From NCBI GenBank assembly GCA_036785705.1, contig JAWUZG010000056.1, forward strand, positions 4,589,001-4,653,000: a stretch of 64,000 bases of DNA, written 5' to 3'. This document shows positions 41,346-53,500 of the stretch, in pieces. A program made the translations under genes and the position numbers. Every line of letters begins with the position of its first letter. Position 1 is the stretch's first letter. This DNA comes from Acanthornis magna. Its lineage: Eukaryota; Chordata; Aves; Passeriformes; Acanthizidae. The notes beneath the pieces are model-generated. The model was not told where the DNA came from. It did not search any database and saw only the letters and a list, made by a program, of their open reading frames with translations.

Positions 41346-41938
41346 TCCTGCTGAAGGACTGCTCGGACGCTCAGTGCTTTCTCAAGTATGTATGTCTGCA
41401 GTGTAAGGCTTGAAAGCAAATTGTTAGTTAAAGCAAATCAACTGGAGTTAATTTAAAAACATAACATTTGTACTTCCTACTGCAGTAGGAGCATTAAAAG
41501 GTACCTCGATGCTCAGCTCTCTTGCTGCTTTCTCCCTCTGACCTTTCTCCCAAGAGAGAGGGAGGGGACTTGTAAATTCTTGTCTGTTCTTACACTCTTC
41601 CCAAGGCATCCACACCACCACTGTCTGACATAGGATTTGAGGTGAATGGTCTTTGGTCTGACCCATACAGATGCTCTTTTCATCTTGTGTTATCAGAGAT
41701 CATTATTTTTTGTATTTGTATCACTTTCCTGATGTTTCTAACTAAAGCAGTTCTAAACTGTTGTATTTTATATCATTACATCTTCCGTGTAGTTCATAGA
41801 GAACATGTAGATTTATGTTCTTCTTAAAGGCAAATTCCTATCACAATCTCTTTATGAAGGCACAACATCAACAATAATATTAATTTATTCTGGAGTCTTC
41901 AACTGTCTCACTCATTAATTGAGCCCCACTTAAGTAAT

Positions 41939-42065
41939 CACAGAATTACAGAATGGAGCAATTTAGGCTGGCAGGCATCTCAGAGGGAAGATGGTCCAAC
42001 TCCCTGCTCAGAGCAAGGCTAGTTTTTATGTTAGATCAGGTTGCCCATCATAGCATAAAGTTTTG
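41939..42065 (-). mobile_element. CR1 LINE 3' fragment (antisense)
   Basis: ATCACAGAATTACAGAATGG followed by AAGATGGTCCAACTCCCTGC and TCAGAGCAAGGCTAG is the reverse complement of a CR1 3' end. It is short and diverged. Confidence 0.8.
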
Positions 42066-45000
42066 ATCTTAAAAGCTTGTGTAATGTTTCAAAAAATCTC
42101 CCTCTGAGGGGAAAAAATATATAATCCTTGTAATTTTGTTGTTGTGAATGTACATAGCTTAACTGAATTCAGTCACAGGAACACAGGAGGCAGCACTTCT
42201 CGATTACCAAGTCCTTGTGGACTTCTTCCAGGTTTATACCAGCCTTGCAAATAACAGCATTATTCATACGTTTTGGTTTGCAGTTGGAGAAAAAATTCAA
42301 CTCCATGAATTCTAAGTATCTCTTACATCTGAGGCTTCTCTTAATCAGATCCAGAGTGAAAGAGCCACATGCTATTTTCCCTCAGAAAACCTCAAACCAA
42401 GCAGTGGATGTAAAAAGGCTGTTGACTTTGTTACTGTACTTTTTACTCCAGTGGTACTTTAGATGGACACGTTGAACACGTTAAGGACATATTTTCTGAA
42501 CAGGGATTCTGCTCTCATTTGGGGCCAACATAGCAGAGGAAAGAAGACATTTTATTAGGCACAGAGAGTTAGAGGAAGCTGCAATGATTATATTACTTTC
42601 CAACCTGTCCTAATCACTGAAGTAATTTCATCACATTTTAAGTCATAAAATTCTGCCTTTGTTTTATACATGCCATTTTGTTTCTCCCTCCCTATATTTC
42701 ACAAGAATAAGTTTCTGAATCCATTTTTTATTTCCTGTAAGTAGAATTCTACATGCTCCAAGTGTAACTGAAGGCAGAGTGTAACCATCTGCATTTTAGA
42801 AGAAAATTTTACAATTCAAAAGTGTCTCTTTATTCTTTGGAAGGCAGATACAGGAAAAAAAACTACATCGAATTTTAAAAGTTTTCTTAACCTAATATAA
42901 TTTGTTTTTCTACTACACAAGTCCTTCATCTTTGTAAGAAGTACCAGATTATGTGGTTTTCTAACTAAAAGAATGATGCTTTGTTAAGGGTATTAAGCCT
43001 TATTTTAATGGCTTTCAAGTATTAATTAAATTATTAATTAAATTATTCTGGCCAACAGAAGACAAATATCCAACTGACAAAGCTTATTTTAGTTATATTC
43101 TTTAAGTAAGAGAAAAGCACTAATGCCTTTTTTCCCCTTTGCTGTCATTTTTAGCCAATTAGAAAGCAGTCAGAGCAGTGTTTATTTCATTAAAATTTCT
43201 AATCTTTTCCAGATTCACTGACTTCTCATAAGAGTTATTTCTTTCTGAAGCCACAATAATGTTTTAGAATGGAGAGCAAGGGAAAGCTTTATTCTGTGGC
43301 TTTTCCAGAGATAAAGAACTTGTTCTTTTTTTCAGTCAGTTTAGTCTTGACACAGTTTAGCAGCATCCTGATCCCTGTTTGGTGCTGGCACACAGTGTCA
43401 CTCAGGCAGTGGGTAGGTGGAAAGGCACATGTGAGTTGCCAGCTGCACCATGTAGTCACTTCTGTGAGTGCTGAGCCTGGACCAACCCCTGCAAGTCCCA
43501 AATGATAAGCTAACAAACCTCCTCAGGCACTGAAGTGAAGCTTGTCCTTAAATATTTCCCCAAAGCTTAGCACTAGTGATCAATATCAGGAGAACCAAGC
43601 AGTGCAACTGTTTGCAGCTAGAAAATATCCTCAAAATAATTCTTGATGTTAGCACTTCTGTGCATGAGCTGGTAGGTGTTACTAACCAAACAGACTGTCA
43701 GACAATACACGTGCTGAAAAAACTGATAGAAGTTCTTGATACAAGGAATTTTTCTTAAATCTTTCAAAGATTTTGAAAGCCTTTGAAAGGCATCCTGTCC
43801 ATATGAATGTTTTGATAGAAATGTCACCACTTCTAAGTTTTGTACATTATTTAAAACAGAGGTTCCTCCTTACTCTGCTAGAGCTCCTCAACATGATAAT
43901 GTGGGTTGTGCCTTCCTCAGAGATGATTTGTACATTCTTGGCTGGAGGAGCCCAGGCATGCAGACCATTCAGGCACACCACCACTGACATTCAAGGGGAA
44001 ATGCTTTCCCCAGCTTCTGAGCAAGGATGTTGAATAAGTGTCATTCACTTTATATAGTCAGCTTGGGAATTAGATGTTTATCATTAAAATAAGCAGAATG
44101 TTTAAAAGTATGAAAAGAGTTTATTGTGAATTAGACTGTGCTTGGTCCACTCAGTGCTTAGCAAAGGTTCATGCAGATGCACAGAACTGATTCAGCTCCA
44201 GAAATCCAGTCCTCTTGTAGTCCATGTAGAGTAGATGGACCCGGTAACACACATTCATTTCAGTGAACTCGGGACCAGTTTCTTGGTAGGCTGGCCAATG
44301 TGGATGCACTTTTAAACTATTTTTCCACAACCTTGTTTCTCGTTATTCATAACTTGCTATAAACATGTTTCTATGTATGTAAACACACGTCTTAAGGAAA
44401 TTAACCTATACATTAAACAGACCCACATCCAAAGCAAATAGAAAAACCCACAAAACCTGTATTGATTTTCTATCTTCTGTTGGCCCAATATACATATACT
44501 CTCTGGATTCTTGCAGAACTTTTTCCAATGCTTTTTATCACAGTCTCATAATTTTATGTAACATTTCCATGTTCAAATGAAATACTAGGCAAATTATTTT
44601 TGTACTATTTCCATAGAACTGCTGTACTCACCTTCTGTTGAGAATCAAAGTGTTGTGCACTATTAGCATTACCAGAATTATTTTTGTTTTAATAGCTGTT
44701 GCAGTTTGTATTTGCCACCCAGCTATTTTCTCAATGAAAATATTCCCTACTTCTCGTGTCAATGTCAGCCAACACCCAAGAAATCTACTATGGAAATCCC
44801 AAGCTTCACATGATCAGTAATTGTACAATGTAAGCCCAGCCGAGCTGTTTTGTTTATTCTTCGAAAGCAAGGATGAAACATGCCCAAAGGACTGTTGCAT
44901 TTCATCCAAACTACCAAAGTCAGTGGGACACAAGAGGGGGCAGATAAACAGTTGAAGTTTTGTCCCATTTCTCTGTTGTGCACATCAGGGTGGTTTGAGT

Positions 45001-45900
45001 TTGTAACACTGGATCAGCCATGTGTTTAATGTCTGCAAACCATCACACCTGTCTTGTAGCCAGAGCCATGAAAACAAAACCATGTGCTGAACAGCACTGT
45101 CCTTCCTCTGCACTGGCAGATCTGGCTGCAGAACCAGCACCTGGCTAGGAGCAGGGCTCTCCTCCAAAAAGCCAGAAGTGAATCTGCTTATGCCTAATCT
45201 CTAAATTAGTGTGGACACAAGTCTTTATTTTCTTCATAAAAACAATGACAATTGAATACATATATTCTGTACATTTTTTTTTCTGTCCCCATTTTTCCCA
45301 ATAACTGCGTTTCTTTTTAATCAGAAATAAATTAAATCCCAGTACAATCTATTGATGAAAACCAGGATCTGTACCCATTGGAAGTGGTTTCCAAAGTGAT
45401 TTGGAAGCAGTATCAACACATGACTCGGGGTCTGGCTGTTATTATTGTTACATTATGTTGTTTCCATTTTATTCATATTCTAGCTTAGAAGTGGCTTTAG
45501 AAATCCATTAGAGCCAACAGCACGGCGTCAAGCCTGAGGTGAAACGTTTGTTATCAGGACTACAGGCGTCAGCTTCGGGTGGGTTTACTGCTTTGATCGC
45601 TTAGAAAGCGCAGTCCCCGGGAATTGTACTGGTTGTGTTCAGGTCGCAACGAGCTGAGCAACGTGGAGCAGATGCCGGCTGCCTGCAGGCACCTGGCTGC
45701 TTCGCGCCTCCGAGATGCCTGTAGGACTTGTTTCAGCTGTACTCTCCAGTGTGTCCAGGCATTAGCAGCGCCTTAGTTCAGCGGCTACGCGGGAGAAGGG
45801 CAGAGCACGCAGCACGCGCGCGGGGGGGTATGGTTACCTCCGTTGTCTCAAGGCCTGTTAGCGGCACCCCGGGGCAGGCGGGCAGCGCCGTGCGGGGATG

Positions 45901-46155
45901 CTCAGCCCAGGGGATGCTCAGCCCGGGGGATGCTCCGCCCGGGGGGCGCTCAGCCCGAGGGATGCTCAGCCCGAGGGATGCTCAGCCCGGGGGATGCTCA
46001 GCCCGGGGGGCGCTCAGCCCGGGGGGCGCTCAGCCCGGGGGGCGCTCAGCCCGGGGGATGCTCAGCCCGGGGGACGCTCAGCCCGGGGGCGCTCAGCCCG
46101 GGCGATGCTCAGCCCGGGCGATGCTCAGCCCGGGGGATGCTCCGCCCGGGGTGCG
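45901..46155. repeat. 16-bp minisatellite, 16 units (CTCAGCCCGGGGGATG-type)
   Basis: Sixteen tandem copies of a 16-bp unit, one of them 15 bp. They vary mainly at GATG versus GGCG and CTCAG versus CTCCG. It sits just upstream of the CCAAT/CArG promoter core. Because 16 is not divisible by 3, every frame gives the same SPGDAQPGG-like peptide in rotation. This is why long ORFs appear; they should not be annotated as proteins. Confidence 0.95.
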
Positions 46156-46224
46156 CCCGGAGCTGCTGCCGCTCGGGCTCTGGACCGGAGCTCACGGGCC
46201 GCGCGCCGGGATTCCCTCAGGGAA

Positions 46225-46232
46225 TGACGTCC
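46225..46232 (+). promoter_or_regulatory. CRE-like site
   Basis: TGACGTCC matches seven of eight bases of the palindromic CREB/ATF site TGACGTCA. It is about 20 bp upstream of the inverted CCAAT box. Confidence 0.4.
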
Positions 46233-46247
46233 CGGCGGCGCGCGGCC

Positions 46248-46252
46248 ATTGG
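46248..46252 (-). promoter_or_regulatory. CCAAT box (reverse orientation)
   Basis: GCCATTGGCTG contains ATTGG, the reverse of CCAAT, in the extended NF-Y context (CCAATSR-like on the minus strand). It lies 20 bp from the CArG box. Confidence 0.5.
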
Positions 46253-46271
46253 CTGCGCCGCGGCGACTTCT

Positions 46272-46281
46272 CCATTTATGG
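46272..46281. promoter_or_regulatory. CArG box (SRF site)
   Basis: CCATTTATGG is a perfect CC(A/T)6GG match, standing out as an AT island inside very GC-rich promoter DNA. SRF with MRTF cofactors drives many actin-cytoskeleton genes, which fits a class I myosin downstream. Confidence 0.55.
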
Positions 46282-46458
46282 ACACATCGCCGGCGCGGGG
46301 TAGCCCCTGCCCTGACCTCGCGCCGCTCGGTCCCCCGGTCCCCTTCCCGCGCCGCTCGGCTCCAGCCTCAGCCCCGCGCCGCTCACCCTCTCCGGCCCCG
46401 GCCCGGCCCCGCCCCGCCCGGCCGGGAGCTGCGCGCGCGGGGAGGGCGGAGCCGCTGC

Positions 46459-46509
46459 TCCCTCCCCTCCCCTCCCCTCCCCTCCCCTCCCCTCCCCTCC
46501 CCTCCCCTC
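46459..46509. repeat. (CCCCT)n pentanucleotide tract
   Basis: About ten CCCCT units on the plus strand, GGGGA on the minus strand. It lies about 80 bp upstream of the ATG, so in the promoter or 5' UTR. The homopurine/homopyrimidine strand asymmetry allows G-quadruplex or triplex structures in principle. Confidence 0.95.
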
Positions 46510-46586
46510 GGCCCGCCCGTCCCTCCGTCCCGGGGCGCCGGCGTGTCTGGGCAGAGCCGCGGGCAGCGCAGCGCCGAGGAGCAGCG

Positions 46587-46589
46587 ATG
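46587..46589 (+). CDS. MYO1E: Probable MYO1E exon 1 (start codon only, followed by splice donor)
   Basis: GCAGCG-ATG-GTGAGC: the ATG at 46587 is followed directly by a consensus donor, so the first exon would be 5' UTR plus the initiator Met. MYO1E encodes a long-tailed class I myosin, an actin-based motor linking membrane and cytoskeleton. Human MYO1E lies head-to-head with FAM81A and has a very long first intron, and its protein begins MGSKGVY. The assignment rests on that neighbourhood, orientation, CpG island and CArG box, not on protein similarity, since exon 2 is not in the window. An untranslated first exon with donor at 46590 is equally compatible. Confidence 0.45.
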
Positions 46590-47506
46590 GTGAGCGGGGA
46601 GCTCGGCCCGGGGCCGAGCGGGGCCGGGGCAGCTGTGGTGGGGCGCGGGCCCGCGGGGCGGCGGCGGGATCGCGGCTGTCGCGTCCCCTCGCGCGGTGCC
46701 GGGCAGGGGCCGCGGCAGCGCTCCGTGTCCCGCTCCCGACCAGGGGGCGGTTGTGTAACCGCGCCGGCCTGTGGGAAGCCGGGCCGTGCCAGGCACTTGC
46801 CGGGGGCCAGCGGCTGCCGGCCCTGCGGAGCCGGGTCGGTGCCCTCAGTCGCGTCCCGAGCCCGCCCGTCCCATCGCGGGGCGCGGGCAGGGCCGGCGCC
46901 GCCTGTGGAGCACGAGCCGCGTCTCTCGCCCTCTCCCGCCGCTGGGGATCTCAGGAGGTTTCGGATGTTGCTGTCCTCGGGTGGGAGCAATCCTGTGGCG
47001 GGGCAATGCCACGGTGTGGTCGAACAACAGGTGACGTCTCTCCGGCTCAGAGGGCGCTGGCGGAGGGGTCTCGGCGGGCAGAGCCGCACCCCCGCCCGCG
47101 GTGCTCCCTCCGTGCCGAGTGCCGGTGTCACTCCGGTCCCCTCTCCCGGCTGGGCTGGGGACCGGCGGCCGGGGCACTCCGGTGTGCCGCAGATGTGGCT
47201 CCCGAGCACAGCAGCTCGGGCACCGCCACTGCTGGGGCTGTGCGCGGCTGGTGGGACGACGGGACTCGATGTCCGGAAAACACCTCAGTGCCAGACTGAG
47301 GGAAAATCGAGGTTCGGCAGGTGAACCTGGCATGTCTTTAGTAATTGCCTTCTGATGATTGATAATAGCTTTCATCCTGAAGTAATCCAAGTAACGATTA
47401 TGTCTACCTGTTACACAAGAACCGAGAACAAGTAGTGAAAAATCCTATGTGGTAATAAGATAGACTAAAATCTATGACTTTTAAACAAGTAATTTATTTA
47501 AAAGCT

Positions 47507-47542
47507 AGTACTAAAGCAGAGTACTAAAGCAGAGTACTAAAG
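47507..47542. repeat. 13-bp short tandem repeat, 2.8 copies
   Basis: AGTACTAAAGCAG occurs twice in tandem, followed by AGTACTAAAG. The copies are identical, suggesting recent slippage. Confidence 0.9.
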
Positions 47543-50500
47543 ACCTGAGTGTTAAGATGCTTGGAAAACTTTTGCAATATTTCTCCTAAAGCTTAACTAA
47601 GGTAAAGTTTTAAAGACTGACCAGCCTAGTTCTTGTGTATTCAGAACTTCACTCCCAATACCTTTTCAAGGATGCCTCACTCATTGCCATTGCCTCTGCT
47701 TTGACTTCCTGAGGGAAGTACAGCTCTATCTGGTTACACCTATGTAGAGCACAGATCTTTGCTTTAAATAAAGCATTGCAGAAGTTAGGAAGATAAAACT
47801 TCTCTTGGAGTCAGGAATCGTGATACCAACCAGCTCTTAAAAACCTGATTTTGGTAAGGAGCTTTGAATAAGATAGGTGCTTGTGTTCCTTGGGGGTTGG
47901 TTGTTCTGCCAGGTGATTCAGATCAACTCGTTAGCCTTAACCTTTGCTCCTCAAGTACCTGCTGTGTCACAGACACCTGTGGCACATACGGACTCCTTGG
48001 TAGAGGTTGGGTCATTGCTTAGACTGCTGACCTGTTAAATGGGGTTGGAAATCCTCGGTGCAAGTGCTTCAGAGATGTCTGCCTGTTATCAGTAATGCCT
48101 TGAGATCAGTGTGTTAGTTGATCTGCTGTGAACTCCATCAATTCCTTTTTAATGAAAGGTTTTAATGAAAGTAGTTTTTGTAAATACATATAACTAACTG
48201 ACAACATACTCTGTGAGATTTACTTTATCAAAATAAGAGAATTCATTTCTTCCACAAGATACACTTTTTAGGGATGTATTCAGACCGTTATTCTCCAGCT
48301 TTTTATTTGATAGTCTTTACTGTGAGATCTCTAACTAATATGAATTGCATTTTTAGATTATTGGTAAGTAATTATTACAACAAAACCAGGAAAGAATGTT
48401 TTTAATGCGTTTTCAAATAATTATGCCCAAACAATTGTTTGATAGTCATTAGAAGGTAGTATTTTGTAATTTAGTTGGCAGGAGGATTGCCTGGCAGGAC
48501 TTACAGTGACTGCTGATGAACATGAATCATGCTACTAATATCCTGAAACTTTATACTCGTTCTCTGTGCTGTATAAAGATCTCACATTATTCCTCTTTTT
48601 TTTGTCTTAAGAGTTTTGATGTCTGGAGAGTGAAAGAAGCTGAATGTTAGAAGTGTTTTGTGTTTTCTAAATTGAGTCTTTTCTGCCATATCTTCTGCAG
48701 TGTAGACCTCGGAGTGACCCTTTCCTGTTGTGACAGGGTCCCCAGTGCAGGGTGCTGAGTTAGCACTGGCATCAGGTGCTGTTGGTGCTTCTCAGGCCCT
48801 GTGATAGAGCAGAGCAAATAACGGTGTCACTGCTCTGTCCCTGGTGCCTTCTCCAGTCCCTGCCATGGTGCCCTGCCCTGCCCAGCTCCGCTGGCACGAT
48901 GTGAGGCTCTGTGCACTTAGCAATATGTATGCTCTTTTTTGCTGGTTTATTTTTAATCCAGATCAATATCTGTGTAAGGTTAGCAGTGTGGTTTCAGGAG
49001 ATCTGCGAGCATGGAATGGGTGAGCTGTTTCGTGGCTGGACATGGCAGTACAGGGTGGGAATGGATAACAGCAGGGCAAAACTGCAGTAAGGCTGACAAG
49101 TCTAAGGAGCATCTAGCAACTTGAAATTTTTCTCTTGAAATGCATCCATTTTCTTAACTGTGTTTCAATGTTTTAAATTCAAAATAAAAAAAATCCTAAA
49201 AGCTTCTAACAGCTTAGCTGCAGCTTGTAAGTCTTCAAAAACTGGGTATTATGTCAGTGCCAAGTAGTCCCACTCCAGTAAAGGACTCTATCCATAATGT
49301 GTAGGAAACCTCATGGTGAAACTAAGCTGAAACTTGCTCAGAAGGGAGGCATATGGTCAGCTGCACTTTATGCTGTTATGCTGTGCGTTTGAACCTTGAT
49401 GTGATGAGGTAGTTCATGAGAAGCATTGGAGGATCTTAAATTGGATAGAGAATCTGTATAGTATTACAAAAATTGCCTTGGACCTTTCATTTAAAGTAGC
49501 TCTTTAGGGAAGGATTGTTCCCCTGAGTCCTGTCAGCTGGTTTGACTGTTCTAAGGATAAAACTTGGAATGTCAATCAGCAAATATTTTCTAAGGCACAG
49601 ACTGCTACTATATTTAGAAAAAAAGCCAACCACAAAATCAAATAAATGCTCCACCCCAACAACAACCCATCAGTGATCAACTTTGCCTGCTTTTGCATAA
49701 AAAACTCATTCTGTTCCTGAGTGCTTCTGCTGAAGTTTTGTACCAATTTGTTGGGCAGAGCGAGAAGGGAAAGCTCCCAAGAGAAAGCAGGATCAGCAGT
49801 GTCTGGATTAGCTCACAAGCTGTTGAGCAAGCCAGGGTTGTCTATTTACTTACGTTAAAAACCCCAATGTGTTTCTGTGTTACCTTTAACCAGTATTTCA
49901 ATGCTAAGCAATTTTCTGTAACACTGCAGTCAGTATGTGCATTTTATCTGGGCATTCTTGATGTCTTCTTGTTTCCACCTCTTCAGCAAAGATAGAAGGC
50001 TGATTTTTAAAAAGGAACCATTTTATAGCAGTTTGACATCAGAAGAGAGCAGATATTTATAGCCCAGTCCAGCAAGATGCTGAGGATGTCTTGATTACAT
50101 GTAGTGCCTATGAAAGTCTGCAGAAATGAAAGACTGCGTTAGCTTGAGGGAACTTGCTGGCCTTTAGGATTCGGTCTTGAAATAGTGAATGTGCAATGGG
50201 AACTGGGACCTTATACTATCTTAAGTATTTTTTTCTGTAGGAAAGTCACAAGCAAGACAGTGATACTTCTGTATTTGAAGGGTGCTTTTCTGTCTGGTGC
50301 TGCAGACAGTAGCCTAAGCTCAAACCTTGCTTTCTGCCAAATGTGGAATACTAGGGAGGGTAACAGCATGTGCTTTGCATTATGTCTAGAGGTGCATTAA
50401 TGGAAAAATCTTCCAGCTATATGATGTTTCTTTCTGGCTGATATATAGAATAGACTAAAACACAGCGGCAAGTTCATTAATAAAGCTCGTGATTCATAGT

Positions 50501-53500
50501 TGATGAGTTTTGTTTAGGCTTGCATTGTGTGCATGCTTGTCTTTGTTTCCAGTTTAAACCTTTGGAATGATTTATGGATATATTGTGTATGTTAAAAAAC
50601 TTTTTAGAGGACACTAATGTATCCACAGTGTAACTCAAATGCAACTTCTGCAGCTGAAAACTGAACATGTGATTGTGTATTTATGTATATCTTAAGCAGT
50701 TTTCTCATCATCTCTTTTGCCTTCCAGGTATGTTTTTTCTGCCCTACATGAATAACTAGTTTGTGAAAGAAATGGGGTGGCAGTGCTATTAGTAGTTAAA
50801 TAAAATGTTTGCAGCCACTTTCTCTTAACTTAAAGGAATAACTTTCACCAGTGTCAGTGCCTTGTTCTTAAGGCATTGCTGCATATGTGGCATGGGTGAA
50901 GTTAAAATGAGTTTTGTCATGGTTAGCATGTGGAATGTTAAGCTTTTATGAGTTTTCAGTAAAATCTTAGTAATGTTCCCATCTTAACATGGAAAGTATG
51001 TTACCTTGCTTGAAAAGCTAAGAAGTTGTACATCTCTTTAGAGAACTGTTATTATTGCCATTTGTAATAATTTAAATTCATTTGACTACATAAATACTAG
51101 TATATTCTCTTCTCAATTGTAGGGGTTCGTCTAAAAGTGTCATTGATCTAAATGGTCATGCACTGCTCTATCCAGGGTATATTAAAGAATAAAGGTTTTG
51201 GTACTCCTAATTTCAGCATATGGAATACAAAATGCCTTTGTGTTTGGATTTGTATTCTAATATAGTACGCATGTATACATTAATGATACTAATGTATAGC
51301 ACATGTAAATAAACATCTTCAGAGTTAAAGAAGAATCCTTTATGTTAATAAATCCTAACTTAGCAGCTGCATGTGATGAGGAAGGGAGCAAAAAGATAAG
51401 AGGTGATCTTTCGTCCTGGGCTCCTAGCTCTTACTTTGCCGAGGACCCTGGCTAACCCTGGGAGCAAGTTTCCTGTAGTTACCTGAAGAGTTCTGGCCCA
51501 GATCCTTGTAGTTGTGCTGGTGGAGACCAGCCTGGGATTGGCCTGCAAGCTGTCAGGCTTTTGTTTGCCCTTTGATTCTGGTTATTGCCGCAATAAATGG
51601 CTTGTAAATGACAAATTCATCTGCTTTCCTTTTCAGTTTCCTAAAACACTCTTGTAATGCAATACTTTAGTCTGCGTTTTTTAGGAAGCTGCATTCCAGA
51701 TCTAGGTGGTGTGTGGCTACTGAAAGGCATTAAGAACTGTGTTAGAAAAGGATTTTGCACCTAATTTACAAGGGTTTTGTTCTGAGAGTTAACTCTGCAA
51801 GACTAGAAGCAGTATAATTGCAGCAGTTTTTAGAACTGGGAAGAGTGTGTATGTGTATATGTGTGTGCTACAAAAATAAGAATTTGGAAAGTAGTTCCGT
51901 TCCTTTGCAAGCACAGAAATCCAGGCGTAGGCTTTGGTAAGAAAGGATTGGCTTGCACTGCTGTTAACTCTTTGAATTAAGCCACTTTGTACTACCTAAA
52001 TTCTCACCTTGAATATGAGCAACAAAGGTTTACCTCGGCATAAAAGGCTAAACCTTTCAGGGAAGATCGTATGTGAGGGTTCGCTCACACAGTATCTCAT
52101 CTGTTGGAGGCCATTCACTTCCTCACTACCTGTAGTCTGCCAAGGAGCTTTTCTGGTTGATTGCTGGTCACTATCAATTCCTATCAACTCTGATGGAAGC
52201 AGTTTTTTCTACTACCTGTGTATGGGGAAGTATTCCAGATGTATGGGGTGCCTGCTAACTTTTGGAACTGCTGTAGTGGGAGGACTGTGGGTAGCTGTAG
52301 TGTGTTGTTTGGCTTTTATTATTTCTTCTATGGCTGCAAAAGTATTTGTAAATATCAGAGAAATATGGCAGGAAGTAAGCAAGAATTTTCTCTTCTGTTT
52401 TAAGATGAGAACTGAGAGCTGTCTCTGAGTTGTTCAGACGTTCACCACAACTTCAGCCTCCCGTGGCACTCCCGGGCGAGCCTGGGTGTGAGGAGCTGTA
52501 TTTTAGTCAGACCTTCCTGGAGTTGGTTCAGTCTTTCCCATCTCCTACTCCTTCCCCACGTTCCTGAGATGCCAATTACTGTCCTGCCCAGGAAGTACGG
52601 TTGTTACTCCTTTCCTGACTCATTCTCATCTTCTGGCTTTCCCATCCTCCACCTACTGCTTTACTCCCTCACTTTTTTCAAACTGTGAATACCCCCTGGG
52701 GACACCAGGTGTGCAGTCAAGTCCTGGGTTCCGTTCTCTCTGCTTGACTAAGTCATTGCTGTGATAGGAAAAGGTGCCTTAGTCTACAGCTTTTCCACAT
52801 GCTGAACCTCACAGGTGCTTTCTGCCTCTTCTGTTAAATATGCTTCATATAAATGTGTAAATGGCTTTGGGGTTTGATGGCATCCCCTACACAAGCACGT
52901 ACATCTAAACCCAAGATTATTTAATGTAAAAAGCCTAGGAAGAAGGGTATGGTCGAGGGGAAGACTTATCTATTAACGTAACTTCTTAAATTCAGCAACT
53001 AAATGTGAACTTGGAAGTTAAAGCCAGATATTAGCAGATCTTGAGCATGCTTCATGATCAACACTGCACTGGAAGTGTCAAAAGGATTATAAAATAGGTC
53101 TGGTGCTCTGCTCTGCTGTCATGTGTGTGATTTTTCAGCTGCCAGAAGTGTCTGGTGAAAGCCACTTCTGGCTGTCAGGGGAACAGTGCAATGGCTTTGG
53201 GATGTAGTGATGATAGATGTTTTTCTTTAGATTCCTTCAAAAAAAAGGAGACAGAAATAGTTTATACAAAAACATGTGCTTCTAGAAGCTATTTTCATGC
53301 TTTTTTCAGCAATCTGAAGTCTAAATGAGAGGTTTTTGCTGGCATCCTTCAAACAGGATTAGCCGTCTCGTAGTGACTTGCTGCACTTGTCCCTGTACAG
53401 GAAGCGTGGGGCTTTTTTTCCTTGCCAGCTCAGAACCACTCACTGAATCACTGTCATCAGCTGAGCTTGAGTCTGTAACCACTCTTGGTCAGCCTTGTCT

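Larger units (their letters stand above)
40221..45780. other. Intergenic region between FAM81A and the plus-strand CpG-island gene
   Basis: AT-rich DNA with a long antisense CR1 fragment (about 40838-41345) and a shorter one (about 41939-42065). A small AT-rich duplication lies near 43019-43045. No exon was recognised. The two promoters are head-to-head but about 6 kb apart, so not a shared bidirectional promoter. Confidence 0.6.
45780..47320 (+). promoter_or_regulatory. MYO1E: CpG-island promoter of the plus-strand gene (probable MYO1E)
   Basis: A large GC- and CpG-rich island contains, in order, a 16-bp minisatellite, a CRE-like TGACGTCC (46225-46232), an inverted CCAAT box (ATTGG at 46248-46252), a CArG box (46272-46281), a (CCCCT)n tract and then an ATG with an immediate GTGAGC donor. 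CCAAT and CArG are spaced as in proximal promoters, a few hundred bases upstream of the ATG. Frames of several hundred codons across the island are compositional artefacts. Confidence 0.65.

Noticed and set aside
41509..41522. Minus-strand GAGCATCGAG|GTACC as the missing FAM81A start exon
   Set aside because: It has a donor-like end but no in-frame ATG just upstream, and it lies beyond the CpG-island promoter.
45843..47324. 493-codon plus-strand frame with SPGDAQPGG repeats
   Set aside because: The repeats come from a 16-bp DNA minisatellite that reads the same in all three frames. There is no domain, and the frame crosses the promoter and splice donor.
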